A stretch of DNA of 56,165 nucleotides from RGIG4034 sp045576455 (GTDB lineage: Bacteria; Bacillota; Clostridia; Lachnospirales; Lachnospiraceae), in the NCBI GenBank assembly GCA_045576455.1, contig JAZNGM010000037.1, positions 1 to 56,165 of the forward strand, in the 5' to 3' direction. Under the pieces are notes generated by a model. The model was given only the letters and a program-made list of their open reading frames with translations. It did not search any database and was not told where the DNA came from. A program made the position numbers and the translations under genes. Below are positions 17,686 to 26,379 of this stretch, in pieces; the first letter of the stretch is position 1, and each line of letters starts with the position of its first letter.

Positions 17686-17688
17686 AAT
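17660..17688 (+). promoter_or_regulatory. Promoter of the SRP RNA gene
   Basis: Perfect TTGACA (17660-17665), 17-bp spacer, TAGAAT (17683-17688). It lies over the last codons of the preceding gene; that gene's TAG stop forms the first three bases of the -10 box. The predicted start near 17695 fits the RNA's 5' end. Confidence 0.8.
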
Positions 17689-17695
17689 AAGAAAA

Positions 17696-17900
17696 TGTCA
17701 GCTGTGCTTTTAATGAAGCTTTGGTAGCTGCCCTCTATAAGTGGCGTTGACATTCGGGTCTTACGCGACGTGTGCCTACGAACCGTGTCAGGTCGGGAAC
17801 GAAGCAGCACTAAGAAGGATTTCACGGGTGCCGTAAGGTCACCTGGGTAGAGTTAACTGTAGAGGTAACGTGCCAGAGTTTCATTAAAAGTACAGCTGAT
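17696..17900 (+). ncRNA. ffs: Signal recognition particle RNA (4.5S/scRNA)
   Basis: The conserved domain IV core is present: GTCAGGTCGGGAACGAAGC contains the GGAA tetraloop and the asymmetric loop that bind Ffh. The flanks (AAGTGGCGTTGACATTCGGG and GGTCACCTGGGTAGAG) match the Bacillus scRNA from memory. The ends pair with each other over about 25 bp (TCAGCTGT...ACAGCTGA and TTTTAATGAA...TTCATTAAAA), forming a long helix 5. At about 205 nt it is intermediate between the small (about 110 nt) and large (about 270 nt) bacterial types, and I see no Alu domain. A TTTTTATT tract follows and acts as its terminator. Confidence 0.92.
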
Positions 17901-17902
17901 TT

Positions 17903-18400
17903 TTATTCTCTATTCTCTTTTTCTTCCTTTTCCTTTTTATTTCTTTCACGCAATTCTTTAAAGAAATCCGTTAACATATCAGAACATTCTTTTTCCATAA
18001 TGCCTTGTGTAACGGATACCTGATGATTAAATTCCGGCATATCAAGAATATTCAAAACAGACCCTGCACAACCGGCTTTGGGATTCATACAACCAATAAC
18101 AACCCTATCCACTCTTGCCTGTACAATTGCACCTGCACACATCTGGCAAGGTTCAAGCGTAACATATAACGTACATCCTTCCAAACGCCAATCACCAAGC
18201 TTTTTACTGGCTTTTCTTATCGCCGTTATTTCTGCATGTGACAATGTATTTTTATCCGTGTTTCTTCTATTGTAACCTCTTGCAATAATCTTATTATCAT
18301 AAACGATAACACAGCCTATCGGCACCTCTTTCAAGGCATATGCTTTTTTTGCCTCTTTTATTGCTGCTTTCATATACTTGACATCTAAATTTGTACCCAT
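17903..18400 (-). CDS. tadA: tRNA-specific adenosine deaminase
   Basis: Converts A34 to inosine in the tRNA-Arg(ACG) anticodon. The 165-residue protein has the zinc deaminase motifs HAE (H55, E57 catalytic) and PCQMC (C85, C88), and the substrate-contacting VPIG near residue 27. Start 18400 has GGAG 7 nt upstream; ATG codons further upstream in the frame lack a ribosome site. The C-terminus is Lys/Glu-rich. The gene ends only a few bases from the 3' end of the SRP RNA, to which it is convergent. Confidence 0.94.
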   Translation of the reverse strand: MGTNLDVKYMKAAIKEAKKAYALKEVPIGCVIVYDNKIIARGYNRRNTDKNTLSHAEITAIRKASKKLGDWRLEGCTLYVTLEPCQMCAGAIVQARVDRVVIGCMNPKAGCAGSVLNILDMPEFNHQVSVTQGIMEKECSDMLTDFFKELRERNKKEKEEKENRE

Positions 18401-18432
18401 TATTATCTCCATCCAAAACAAAATATGTCATC

Positions 18433-18461
18433 TTGTCTTTTCATACCCAAATTACTATAAT
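18433..18461 (+). promoter_or_regulatory. Promoter of the NrdG-like gene
   Basis: TTGTCT (18433-18438), 17-bp spacer, perfect TATAAT (18456-18461). Confidence 0.7.
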
Positions 18462-18500
18462 GTAATCATAGCATTTTTCCAATAGGAGGGCAATTACACC

Positions 18501-19196
18501 ATGCAAATTCATGGCCTGAACAAAACGACTTTACTTGATTATCCGGAACATGTAGCCGCAACAATTTTTACAGGCGGCTGTAATTTCCGTTGTCCGTTTT
18601 GTCATAATAAGGGGCTCGTAATTTCCCCTGAAACGGAACCGCTTATACCGGAAGAAGAAATACTGCAATTTTTAAAAAAGAGACAAAGTATTCTTTCCGG
18701 TGTATGTATAACCGGTGGCGAACCAACCCTTAATCCTGACTTGAAAGACTTTATTCTTAAGGTAAAAGAATTAGGGTATTCCGTTAAATTAGATACTAAC
18801 GGATACAACCCTGATACTATGATTGAGCTTATAGAGAATAAGTTGATTGATTATGTTGCCATGGATATAAAATCTTCACCCAATGGATATGAAAAAGCTG
18901 CAGGTATTCCCGGTCTTTTGCTTGATCCCATTAATCAATCCGTAAAATATCTTCTCAGCAATAACTTTCCTTATGAGTTTAGAACTACTGTTGTAAAAGA
19001 ATTACATACAAAAGAAGACTTTATTGAAATCGGAAAATGGTTATCCGGGTGTCGTGCCTACTTTTTACAGGCATATAAAGATTCTGATAACGTTCTATGT
19101 AAAGGATTTACTTCTTACTCAAAAGATGAGCTTCTTTCCTTTACATCTATATTGAAGCCCTACATTACAAACGTGCATATACGAGGTATTGACTAG
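18501..19196 (+). CDS. NrdG-type radical SAM activating protein
   Basis: A 231-residue radical SAM enzyme with the 4Fe-4S motif C27-x3-C31-x2-C34 (CNFRCPFC), the SAM-binding GGEPT near residue 70, and the N-terminal LNKTTLLDYPEHVAATIFT typical of the activases annotated as anaerobic ribonucleoside-triphosphate reductase activating protein (the longer, NrdG2-like group). These make a glycyl radical on a partner enzyme. No nrdD or other glycyl-radical enzyme lies in the window, so the partner is elsewhere. AGGAGGG lies before the ATG. Confidence 0.87.
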   Translation: MQIHGLNKTTLLDYPEHVAATIFTGGCNFRCPFCHNKGLVISPETEPLIPEEEILQFLKKRQSILSGVCITGGEPTLNPDLKDFILKVKELGYSVKLDTNGYNPDTMIELIENKLIDYVAMDIKSSPNGYEKAAGIPGLLLDPINQSVKYLLSNNFPYEFRTTVVKELHTKEDFIEIGKWLSGCRAYFLQAYKDSDNVLCKGFTSYSKDELLSFTSILKPYITNVHIRGID

Positions 19197-19266
19197 CATA
19201 ATAAAAACCGGTTCTTCATATACTGTTAATAGAGATTTTTCTATTATCCGGTAAGGAGGAATCGGT

Positions 19267-20079
19267 TTGTCTTATTATTACAGAACTATATCTTACATAG
19301 ACTATTATGATAAAAACATACGTCACGCTAATATCGGTCATGTGAAGTGGCTGGTAAAAGATAATACCTGTTCCATTCAAATAGCACTGAAAAGCCATTA
19401 TCTAAAAGGCGGACAACTTTTTACTCTCAGCATTTTAACGAAGGACACATTGGAAGAATATCGCCTTTGTCCTCTGGCTGATTTAGAATGTACTACCACT
19501 TCTAAAAACGAAATACCCTCCGTACAAAAAAATCTTATGTTTCCAATCGACAGTATTGCCGGCATCCACTTTAATAACATCTGCGGTGTACATATAAAAA
19601 TATCTTCACAAACGTATGGAATTGCATTACTAAAAAACCTGTCCAACAACCTCAAAAATACTTTAGAAAAAACACCTCAAACCGACAATATATTAACTAC
19701 TGCTTCTGCATCTTTTGATGATTCTGTTGAAGATATTAAAAAAGCGGATGATACATGGTCAATGCTTTTAAGCAAATACCCGGTAATACACCCGCTTCGT
19801 GATGATAAAGACTACATTTCTTTATCACCTAAAGATTTCGTTATTCTAAATAGTAAATATCAAAAACTTGTGCATAACAGCTTTCTGCTACACGGTTTTT
19901 ACAATTACAGACATATCATTCTCGGAAAACTGGATGATAATTACTATATTGGTGTTCCCGGAACATATCACGAACGGGAAGCATTAGTTGCAGAAATGTT
20001 TGGCTTTCACCGCTTTGAAAGTGCTAACAAACGTAACACCGGTACTTTCGGTTACTATATGACACAAGTAAGCATATAG
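19267..20079 (+). CDS. Unknown soluble protein, possibly DUF6128-like
   Basis: A 270-residue protein of unknown function, with no signal peptide or membrane segment. Translation starts at TTG 19267, which has a perfect AAGGAGG 8 nt upstream and no competing ATG nearby. The N-terminal part (1-120) is beta-rich. A polar low-complexity stretch (about 130-155) follows, and the C-terminal part (about 155-270) contains a Tyr/His-rich segment (LLHGFYNYRHIILGKL) and YHEREALVAEMFGFHRFE. The C-terminal pattern reminds me of DUF6128 proteins of Lachnospiraceae, unverified. It follows the NrdG-like gene by 70 bp in the same direction. Confidence 0.7.
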   Translation: MSYYYRTISYIDYYDKNIRHANIGHVKWLVKDNTCSIQIALKSHYLKGGQLFTLSILTKDTLEEYRLCPLADLECTTTSKNEIPSVQKNLMFPIDSIAGIHFNNICGVHIKISSQTYGIALLKNLSNNLKNTLEKTPQTDNILTTASASFDDSVEDIKKADDTWSMLLSKYPVIHPLRDDKDYISLSPKDFVILNSKYQKLVHNSFLLHGFYNYRHIILGKLDDNYYIGVPGTYHEREALVAEMFGFHRFESANKRNTGTFGYYMTQVSI

Positions 20080-20087
20080 TTTTCTTA

Positions 20088-21176
20088 CTATACGTCTGTG
20101 TCTTCCAAATATTTCATATAGTTCACTACCATCATGGCAATCTTAAAAGTAAGGGCATCGTCAAAGTTACGTATGTCCAAACCTGTGCTTTTTGCAAGCT
20201 TTTCAATTCTATACACTAATGTATTTCTATGCAAGAAGAGCTGTCTGGATGTTTCTGATACATTTAAGTTATTTTCAAAGAACTTATTAATGGTCATCAT
20301 CATTTCATCATCAATATCATCCGGCACATTCTCACCAAAAATTTCTTTGATAAATATTTCGCATAGATTTATTGGTAATTGATAGATTAATCTTCCGATT
20401 CCCAATGTGGAATAAGCTATAATATCTTTTTCATAATAGAATATCTTACCTACTTCCATTGCCATTTTTGCTTCTTTGTATGACTTTGATACAGAAATCA
20501 AATCTTTTACAATGGTTCCGAAAGACACCTTAACATTCATCATTGCTTCTGAATTCATCATATCAACGATAGTTGATGCAACCGACTCCAATGCACTATT
20601 ATTACTATCCTGCTCTAAGGACTTAATCAGTACGATGCTATTTGCATCTACCGATGTAACATAATCACCTGATTGCGCAGAATATAAACTTCTTAACATT
20701 TCCATACAGTCATTATTACTATCTATTTTAGTCTGTATAAGAAATACGGCACGAGGTGCTTCCATATTCAGATGCAATTTATTAGCCCGGTTATGTATAT
20801 CAACACGAAGCAAATTATCCAGCAATAAATTCTGGAAGAAGTTATTTCTATCAAAACGTTCTTTATAAGCTATTATCAGATTCTGTAATTGGGATGTAAC
20901 AATTTTACTCATCACATATGCATCTGAACCACTATCTTTTGTCATTAAAAGATATGCCGGCTCTCCCTCATCCAGAATTTTCATCCAGTGAAATCCTCCC
21001 GCAATCTGGCTATCGGCAAGAGAATTTAAAAATGACATCATTACATTGTAATCAACTGTGGATTCACTTAGCGTTGATGCAACGATATTTCCGGTAAGAT
21101 CAAGTACCGCCATTTCTACTTTTGTAACGGCATAAATATCATCAATACTTGTTTGAAAAATTTGATTAGAAATCAT
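20088..21176 (-). CDS. CdaR/PucR-type transcriptional regulator
   Basis: A 362-residue regulator: an N-terminal sensory region (1-130; CdaR-like, VEMAVLDLTGNIVAST), a middle GGDEF-like fold found in this class (about 150-265) and a C-terminal PucR-type helix-turn-helix (about 305-355; LNVSETSRQLFLHRNTLVYRIEKL). Regulators of this kind respond to small carbon compounds. It lies directly downstream of the sugar-ABC ATPase gene but is separated from it by a terminator, so read-through or a separate promoter in the 64-bp gap must express it. Confidence 0.85.
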   Translation of the reverse strand: MISNQIFQTSIDDIYAVTKVEMAVLDLTGNIVASTLSESTVDYNVMMSFLNSLADSQIAGGFHWMKILDEGEPAYLLMTKDSGSDAYVMSKIVTSQLQNLIIAYKERFDRNNFFQNLLLDNLLRVDIHNRANKLHLNMEAPRAVFLIQTKIDSNNDCMEMLRSLYSAQSGDYVTSVDANSIVLIKSLEQDSNNSALESVASTIVDMMNSEAMMNVKVSFGTIVKDLISVSKSYKEAKMAMEVGKIFYYEKDIIAYSTLGIGRLIYQLPINLCEIFIKEIFGENVPDDIDDEMMMTINKFFENNLNVSETSRQLFLHRNTLVYRIEKLAKSTGLDIRNFDDALTFKIAMMVVNYMKYLEDTDV

Positions 21177-21190
21177 TGTTTACCCCCAAT

Positions 21191-21226
21191 GGAAAAGCAC
21201 AGACCCCGTTAGAAGTCTGTGCTTGT
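21191..21226 (-). terminator. Terminator after the sugar-ABC ATPase gene
   Basis: A 10-bp stem AAGCACAGAC/GTCTGTGCTT with a 10-nt loop. On the minus strand it ends in CTTTTCC, so the T run is short. Confidence 0.65.
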
Positions 21227-21240
21227 ACTCTAATAAGCAA

Positions 21241-22353
21241 TTAGTTAGTAATTGTCTGCTCTGTTTCTTTATCGAAAATATGAATCTTTTCTGCGTCAAT
21301 AGCAAACTTAACAACATCGCCAGGTCTTGCTGTAGTTCTCGGATCAACTCTAGCTGTGATAGGGAACTCTTCAAGATCAAAGTATAAGTAAACTTCAGCG
21401 CCAAGCAATTCGTATACTTTAACTGTTGACTCAAATGTACAAAGTGGGTTAGCCTGAACCATCATCTCTGAATCATATACATCTTCAGGACGGATACCAA
21501 AGGTAACAACCTTTCCTGCATAACCACCATCGATAACTTTCTTAGCCTTAGCTGGAGGAAGTGGAATTGCATGTCCTGCAACAACAAGACTTGCCTTATC
21601 TCCTTCAACTTCTACTGTTGCATCAAGGAAGTTCATCTGAGGTGAACCCATGAATCCTGCAACGAAGAGGTTTGCTGGCTTCTCGTATAAGTTCTGTGGT
21701 GTATCAACCTGCTGGATAACACCATCCTTCATTACTACGATTCTTGTACCAAGTGTCATAGCCTCTGTCTGGTCATGTGTTACGTAGATGATTGTTGTAC
21801 CTAATCTCTGATGTAATTTAGCGATCTCAATACGCATCTGTACACGTAACTTAGCATCCAAGTTTGAAAGAGGCTCATCCATAAGGAATACCTTAGGATT
21901 ACGAACGATAGCACGACCCATAGCAACACGCTGCTTCTGTCCACCTGACAAAGCCTTTGGCTTACGGTCAAGAAGTGGAGTTAAGTCAAGAATCTTAGCA
22001 GCTTCCTTAACCATTCTATCAATTTCATCCTTCGGAACTTTTCTTAACTTAAGTCCGAAAGCCATATTATCATATACTGACATATGAGGATAAAGAGCGT
22101 AGTTCTGGAATACCATTGCGATATCTCTGTCCTTAGGCTCTACATCGTTAACTACTCTGTCACCGATTCTTAATTCACCGGCTGTAATATCTTCAAGACC
22201 TGCGATCATACGAAGAGTTGTTGTCTTACCACAACCTGAAGGTCCTACGAAGATGATAAATTCCTGATCTGCTATTTCAAGATTGAAATCTTTAACAGCT
22301 TCAAATCCGTTAGGATATACTTTACTAATGTTTTTAAGTGATAAACCTGCCAT
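21241..22353 (-). CDS. ugpC: MsmK/UgpC-type sugar ABC transporter ATPase
   Basis: The ATPase that energises CUT1 sugar importers. The 370-residue protein has Walker A GPSGCGKTT (37-45), Q-loop FQNYALYPHM, signature LSGGQKQR, Walker B VFLMDEPLSNLD, switch YVTHDQTEA and a C-terminal OB-fold (about 240-360; MNFLDATVE, FGIRPEDVY). Codon use looks more biased than its neighbours', which suggests high expression. No permease or binding protein is adjacent, so it is probably a shared ATPase serving importers elsewhere, as MsmK does in streptococci. Confidence 0.93.
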   Translation of the reverse strand: MAGLSLKNISKVYPNGFEAVKDFNLEIADQEFIIFVGPSGCGKTTTLRMIAGLEDITAGELRIGDRVVNDVEPKDRDIAMVFQNYALYPHMSVYDNMAFGLKLRKVPKDEIDRMVKEAAKILDLTPLLDRKPKALSGGQKQRVAMGRAIVRNPKVFLMDEPLSNLDAKLRVQMRIEIAKLHQRLGTTIIYVTHDQTEAMTLGTRIVVMKDGVIQQVDTPQNLYEKPANLFVAGFMGSPQMNFLDATVEVEGDKASLVVAGHAIPLPPAKAKKVIDGGYAGKVVTFGIRPEDVYDSEMMVQANPLCTFESTVKVYELLGAEVYLYFDLEEFPITARVDPRTTARPGDVVKFAIDAEKIHIFDKETEQTITN

Positions 22354-22546
22354 TTTATATGTTCCTCCTATAATTACGGTTAAACCGCGTCTTAGGATAG
22401 TATATCTAATCCCAACTCAATTTACCATACTACTATTCAACAAAAATTTTTTTCATCCTTGTAAAAACTGACAAGGCATATGCTAAAAACAGTGTTTATT
22501 CGTCAACATGCCGAACGAATCAAAAATCCTTTGTGCAACCTGCATA

Positions 22547-23806
22547 TTATCTATTCTGATTTAATGCTTTATATACCTGTTCATACTGAATTTTTATTTT
22601 TCTATGCGTAGATAATATTTCTTCCGCTTCCCTGCTTACCACACCCATAATCTCGTCGTAGTATGTAACAAATACATCCACGACATCCTTGCGGTATTTT
22701 CTTTTCCCGCTGTCCTCTTTTAAAATCGAAATTACACTTTCCTTTGAATGCGGCACTCTATAGCTTCGCTTATTTACAAGACCGGTTACCGTATCCGCCA
22801 CCTGCAATATTCCTTGTAATATATTCATTTGCGATTCTTTCAGTTTTTTAGGATAACCGCTTCCGTCTCCTCTTTCATGGTGCGCCGTTGCAATCTTAAT
22901 TACTTCAGGAATCAACCGCCCTTCAAACATTTCTTCTTCTATTTCAACATGCTTCTGCATGCGGGCATATTCTTCCGGTGTAAGTTTTCTGGTTGCTTCA
23001 ATAATTGAATAAGGAATTGCCAACATTCCTATATCATGTACCAACGCTCCATAATACAGTAATTCCTTATCACTCTTCGAACAACCCATATATGTCGCAA
23101 TTTCCTTACAAACACAAATCGTAGTTACCGTATCTACAACAGAATTCTCACTTCTGAAACCGGTGCAATACATTAACATTTGTAAGTATTTATTCTTTTC
23201 ATCATCACTGAAAATTACGTAATCAACAATGTCCTCTAAATCCTCAAGATATTCTCCGGAATTCAGACGTTCGATAACATTATGTTTTTCTATGGCTTCA
23301 GCAAAAAGTTGGATTGCCATGTCAGAATACTTCGTTCCGGCATATTGATTGAACATTGAAGGATTAAATCTGTCTCTGAGCGCAGTATGATAAATAGCTA
23401 CCTTTTCCGCCAAATTAAGACAAGAAGCCTCTTCAATATATCCATAATCGAAATTTTTAATCTTAGAATAATCAGAATTATGATACAAAATTATTTTAGA
23501 CATATCTTCAAAAGGAGAAAGACATTTCAAAAACAGATATCCGTAAATACTGTGCGGCAGATAATCTTTTGCCTCAAAACGGAGCATATCATTAAGGTTA
23601 TCTGTTTTATATGCACCTATATCATGTAAGGTTGCCAGTATGGAAAAATCAGCAATTTCAAATTTTTCATACTTATCCATACATTCAAGCATTTTACAAA
23701 ATATGTACGCAGTTTTGGTGCCGTGATCCATAAGTCTCTTATCAATCAGCTTAAATGCATCCCGTATTAATAATGTCAGATCTTTACTCTTAATGTACTC
23801 TGTCAT
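22547..23806 (-). CDS. HD-GYP domain protein with two HD domains
   Basis: A 419-residue soluble protein. The N-terminal half (about 15-185) is an HD-like domain (TLHDIGAY, LYHNSD); the C-terminal half (about 210-400) is an HD-GYP phosphodiesterase domain with LVHDIG, the HHERGDGSGYP motif and ILQVADTV. HD-GYP proteins hydrolyse c-di-GMP or related dinucleotides to mononucleotides. AAGGGGAG lies before the ATG. The GNAT gene is 14 bp upstream in the same direction. With the EAL protein at 14605 this is the second probable cyclic-dinucleotide hydrolase in the window. Confidence 0.88.
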   Translation of the reverse strand: MTEYIKSKDLTLLIRDAFKLIDKRLMDHGTKTAYIFCKMLECMDKYEKFEIADFSILATLHDIGAYKTDNLNDMLRFEAKDYLPHSIYGYLFLKCLSPFEDMSKIILYHNSDYSKIKNFDYGYIEEASCLNLAEKVAIYHTALRDRFNPSMFNQYAGTKYSDMAIQLFAEAIEKHNVIERLNSGEYLEDLEDIVDYVIFSDDEKNKYLQMLMYCTGFRSENSVVDTVTTICVCKEIATYMGCSKSDKELLYYGALVHDIGMLAIPYSIIEATRKLTPEEYARMQKHVEIEEEMFEGRLIPEVIKIATAHHERGDGSGYPKKLKESQMNILQGILQVADTVTGLVNKRSYRVPHSKESVISILKEDSGKRKYRKDVVDVFVTYYDEIMGVVSREAEEILSTHRKIKIQYEQVYKALNQNR

Positions 23807-23820
23807 CTTAACTGCTCCCC

Positions 23821-24312
23821 TTACAAAAACAGCTCCATCGGCGTATATAAAATGCCATCGCTCATTCTTTCGGGACCTAAATCCTTAAATCCTACATAAT
23901 GATAAAATGGTATGCCGTAAGGTGCTGCATTAACAGTAACCCTTTCACATCCTACTTCCGAAAGCAAATAGTTTCTGATAAAGTCAATCAGCCCCATGCC
24001 AATTCCTTGTCGATGATACTTCTTATCAACAAATAATAAAGATATATGAGAAATATTACGTAGTGTAACTAATCCGACAAGACGGTATCTTCCGTTTATT
24101 TTTTCCATTGAATCAAAAGCACAAAACATTTGATACTCACCTTTTAAAAACATCTGATACAACTTCTCATCCGTTATGAAATCATTAAAATTCCGGATTC
24201 CGGACGGCGGATAAACTTTTCCCTCAAATTCAAGAAAAGTCTTCCACGAAAGCCCCATCGCATCTTGCCAATCATCTGCACAGCCCATTTTTATTGTATA
24301 TCGTTTGTCCAT
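23821..24312 (-). CDS. GNAT family N-acetyltransferase
   Basis: A 163-residue GNAT with the acetyl-CoA-binding motif A in VDKKYHRQGIGMGLIDFI (about 95-112) and motif B around FYHYVGF (about 137-143). The substrate is unknown. AGGAGT lies close to the ATG. It lies 57 bp after the lactate dehydrogenase gene and 14 bp before the HD-GYP gene in one likely transcript. Confidence 0.85.
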   Translation of the reverse strand: MDKRYTIKMGCADDWQDAMGLSWKTFLEFEGKVYPPSGIRNFNDFITDEKLYQMFLKGEYQMFCAFDSMEKINGRYRLVGLVTLRNISHISLLFVDKKYHRQGIGMGLIDFIRNYLLSEVGCERVTVNAAPYGIPFYHYVGFKDLGPERMSDGILYTPMELFL

Positions 24313-24369
24313 ACTCCTGTCTCCTGCAGACTTTCCGTATACAATAATTATACGAAAAAAACAACATTT

Positions 24370-25350
24370 TTACAAGACTACTCTGTTTTTAAGCTCCAAT
24401 CCGTTTTCCAATGCATATGCATTTTCTAATGTTACGGAAGCAATCTGTTGCATGGCCTCTTTGGTAAAGAATCCCATGTGTGAAGTAATCAAGACGTTCG
24501 GAAAAGTTGACAGGCGGACAAGATTTTCATCTTGTATAATCTTATCGGAATGATCCTCATAAAATACACCTTCCTCTTCCTCGTATACATCCAGCCCTAC
24601 TCCACTGAATTTTTTATTAAGAAGCGCCTCTATCAAATCCTCTGTATTAATCAGGGAACCTCTGGATGTATTTATAAGATATACATCATCTTTCATAAGC
24701 GCTATGCTTTCTTTATTAATCATATGTTTTGTATCATTGGTAAGCGGACAGTGAAGCGTTATTACATCCGACCGCTTAAATAACTCATCCTTATCAACAT
24801 ATGTTACATCTAAACTATTATTCGGAAATGGGTCATATGCCAAAACTTCCATACCAAAGCCTTTGAAAATATTAATCATCGACTGTCCGATTTTACCGGT
24901 TCCTACAACACCGGCTGTCTTTCCGTGCAAATCACATCCCATCAGTCCGTTAATTCTCATGTTAAACTCACGGGTTCTTACATATGCTTTATGAGTATAG
25001 CGGTTTACGGTAAGGAGTAATGCCATGGCAAATTCGGCAACTGCCTCGGGAGAATAACTGGGAACCCTTAATACAACCAACTTACCTTCTGCAGCCTTTA
25101 AGTCAACATTATTAAATCCGGCACAACGCAACAGAATTCCTTTTACCCCCATTTCATACAAGGCATCTATAATATTTTTGTTCATATCATCATTAACAAA
25201 TACGCATACGGCATCGCAGCCTTCTGCCAACTTTACGGTTTCTTCATTACAAGACTCTTCTACAAAGTGCAACTCATATCCGTAATCCACTGCCATCTTT
25301 TCAAACCATATCTTGTCATAAGGTTTTGTCCCATAAAATACTATTTTCAT
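24370..25350 (-). CDS. ldhA: D-lactate dehydrogenase family protein
   Basis: NAD-dependent 2-hydroxyacid dehydrogenase of 326 residues that reduces pyruvate to D-lactate during fermentation. The Rossmann motif is GTGKIGQ (about 149-155), the catalytic Arg is in NTSRGSLI, the Glu is in DVYEEEEGVFYED and the His is in TSHMGFFTKEAM; the last two match D-LDH rather than other members of the superfamily. It is 23 bp downstream of the alpha/beta hydrolase gene. Exact substrate preference is inferred. Confidence 0.88.
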   Translation of the reverse strand: MKIVFYGTKPYDKIWFEKMAVDYGYELHFVEESCNEETVKLAEGCDAVCVFVNDDMNKNIIDALYEMGVKGILLRCAGFNNVDLKAAEGKLVVLRVPSYSPEAVAEFAMALLLTVNRYTHKAYVRTREFNMRINGLMGCDLHGKTAGVVGTGKIGQSMINIFKGFGMEVLAYDPFPNNSLDVTYVDKDELFKRSDVITLHCPLTNDTKHMINKESIALMKDDVYLINTSRGSLINTEDLIEALLNKKFSGVGLDVYEEEEGVFYEDHSDKIIQDENLVRLSTFPNVLITSHMGFFTKEAMQQIASVTLENAYALENGLELKNRVVL

Positions 25351-25373
25351 AAATACCTCCGATGCCTTGACTT

Positions 25374-26303
25374 TTACTTATTAATTACCGATTCTGTCCA
25401 ATTATATACATCATCAAATACTTTTTCCCGGATAGTTTCATTCAATATCTCATGTCGTAAGCCTTCATACATAATCTGTGTAAGGTTTTGGATTCCGTGT
25501 TCCTTGTAGGTTTTTACCAACGCATCAATTGCTTTTCCGTATTCTCCTACCGGATCTTCTGTGCCGGATGTAACTAACATCGGAAGATTCTTAGGTATCT
25601 TTTTCACATTACTTTTCTTTTTCATCCGTTTTATCAAGGTTAACAATGTCAGAAAGGCATTAACCGTAAAAGGCTTTCCACATAATTCATCCTTAATATA
25701 TTCATCAATTACTTCCCGCCTGGTACATAACCAATCTACCTTTGTTACCGGGTTTTCTATTCTGTCAAAATAAGAGGCCGTGGTAACTTTTTCCGCTGTT
25801 TCACATACATATTTACCACCTCTAAAAAGCTGGATTATGTTAAGAAACAGCTTGGCACTGGATAATACCATACCGTTCAAAGAACCACTTCCCATTATAA
25901 TGGCTCCATCTATTCCCGTACCGTAACGGCTCAAATAGTTCCTCAATATAAAAGAACCCATACTATGACCCAAAATAATAATCGGTACACCCGGATATTC
26001 TTCCTGCGTAATCTTTTTTAGGCGGTGTACATCCCTAACCATAACGGTTGCCGGATCATTTTTGCATATATATCCCAGATTATCCGCAGATGCAGACTTT
26101 CCATGACCCAAATGATCGTTACCAATGACCAAATATCCTTTATCCGCTAAAAATTCCGCGAATTCTTCATATCGGTCAATATGCTCCTGCATACCATGCA
26201 CTATCTGAAATATGGCCCTTATTTCACCATCCGGTATCCATCTTACGGCATGAACTTTGGTAATCTCATCTCTTGAATCGTAATAAATATCTTCTCTTCT
26301 CAT
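25374..26303 (-). CDS. Alpha/beta hydrolase, lysophospholipase-like
   Basis: A 309-residue serine hydrolase of the monoacylglycerol lipase/lysophospholipase type. The oxyanion region is IVHGMQEHIDRY (35-45), the nucleophile is in GHSMGS (Ser114), the acid is in VTSGTEDPVG and the base in LRHEILNE. There is no signal peptide. The natural substrate is unknown. It lies 77 bp downstream of metG, beyond a perfect hairpin. Confidence 0.85.
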   Translation of the reverse strand: MRREDIYYDSRDEITKVHAVRWIPDGEIRAIFQIVHGMQEHIDRYEEFAEFLADKGYLVIGNDHLGHGKSASADNLGYICKNDPATVMVRDVHRLKKITQEEYPGVPIIILGHSMGSFILRNYLSRYGTGIDGAIIMGSGSLNGMVLSSAKLFLNIIQLFRGGKYVCETAEKVTTASYFDRIENPVTKVDWLCTRREVIDEYIKDELCGKPFTVNAFLTLLTLIKRMKKKSNVKKIPKNLPMLVTSGTEDPVGEYGKAIDALVKTYKEHGIQNLTQIMYEGLRHEILNETIREKVFDDVYNWTESVINK

Positions 26304-26341
26304 TCACTTATCCCCTTCTATAGCTACCCTGCTTACAATTA

Positions 26342-26364
26342 CGGCAGTTCCCTAAGGAACTGCC
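26342..26364 (-). terminator. Perfect hairpin after metG
   Basis: A perfect inverted repeat CGGCAGTTCC/GGAACTGCCG with a short loop. It lacks a T run, so it may be a processing or stabilising hairpin rather than a full terminator. Confidence 0.5.
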
Positions 26365-26379
26365 GCGATACAATACTAT

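Noticed and set aside
22354..22546. A promoter for the sugar-ABC ATPase gene
   Set aside because: TATACT is present on the minus strand, but no acceptable -35 lies at 16-18 bp, so I do not assign it.
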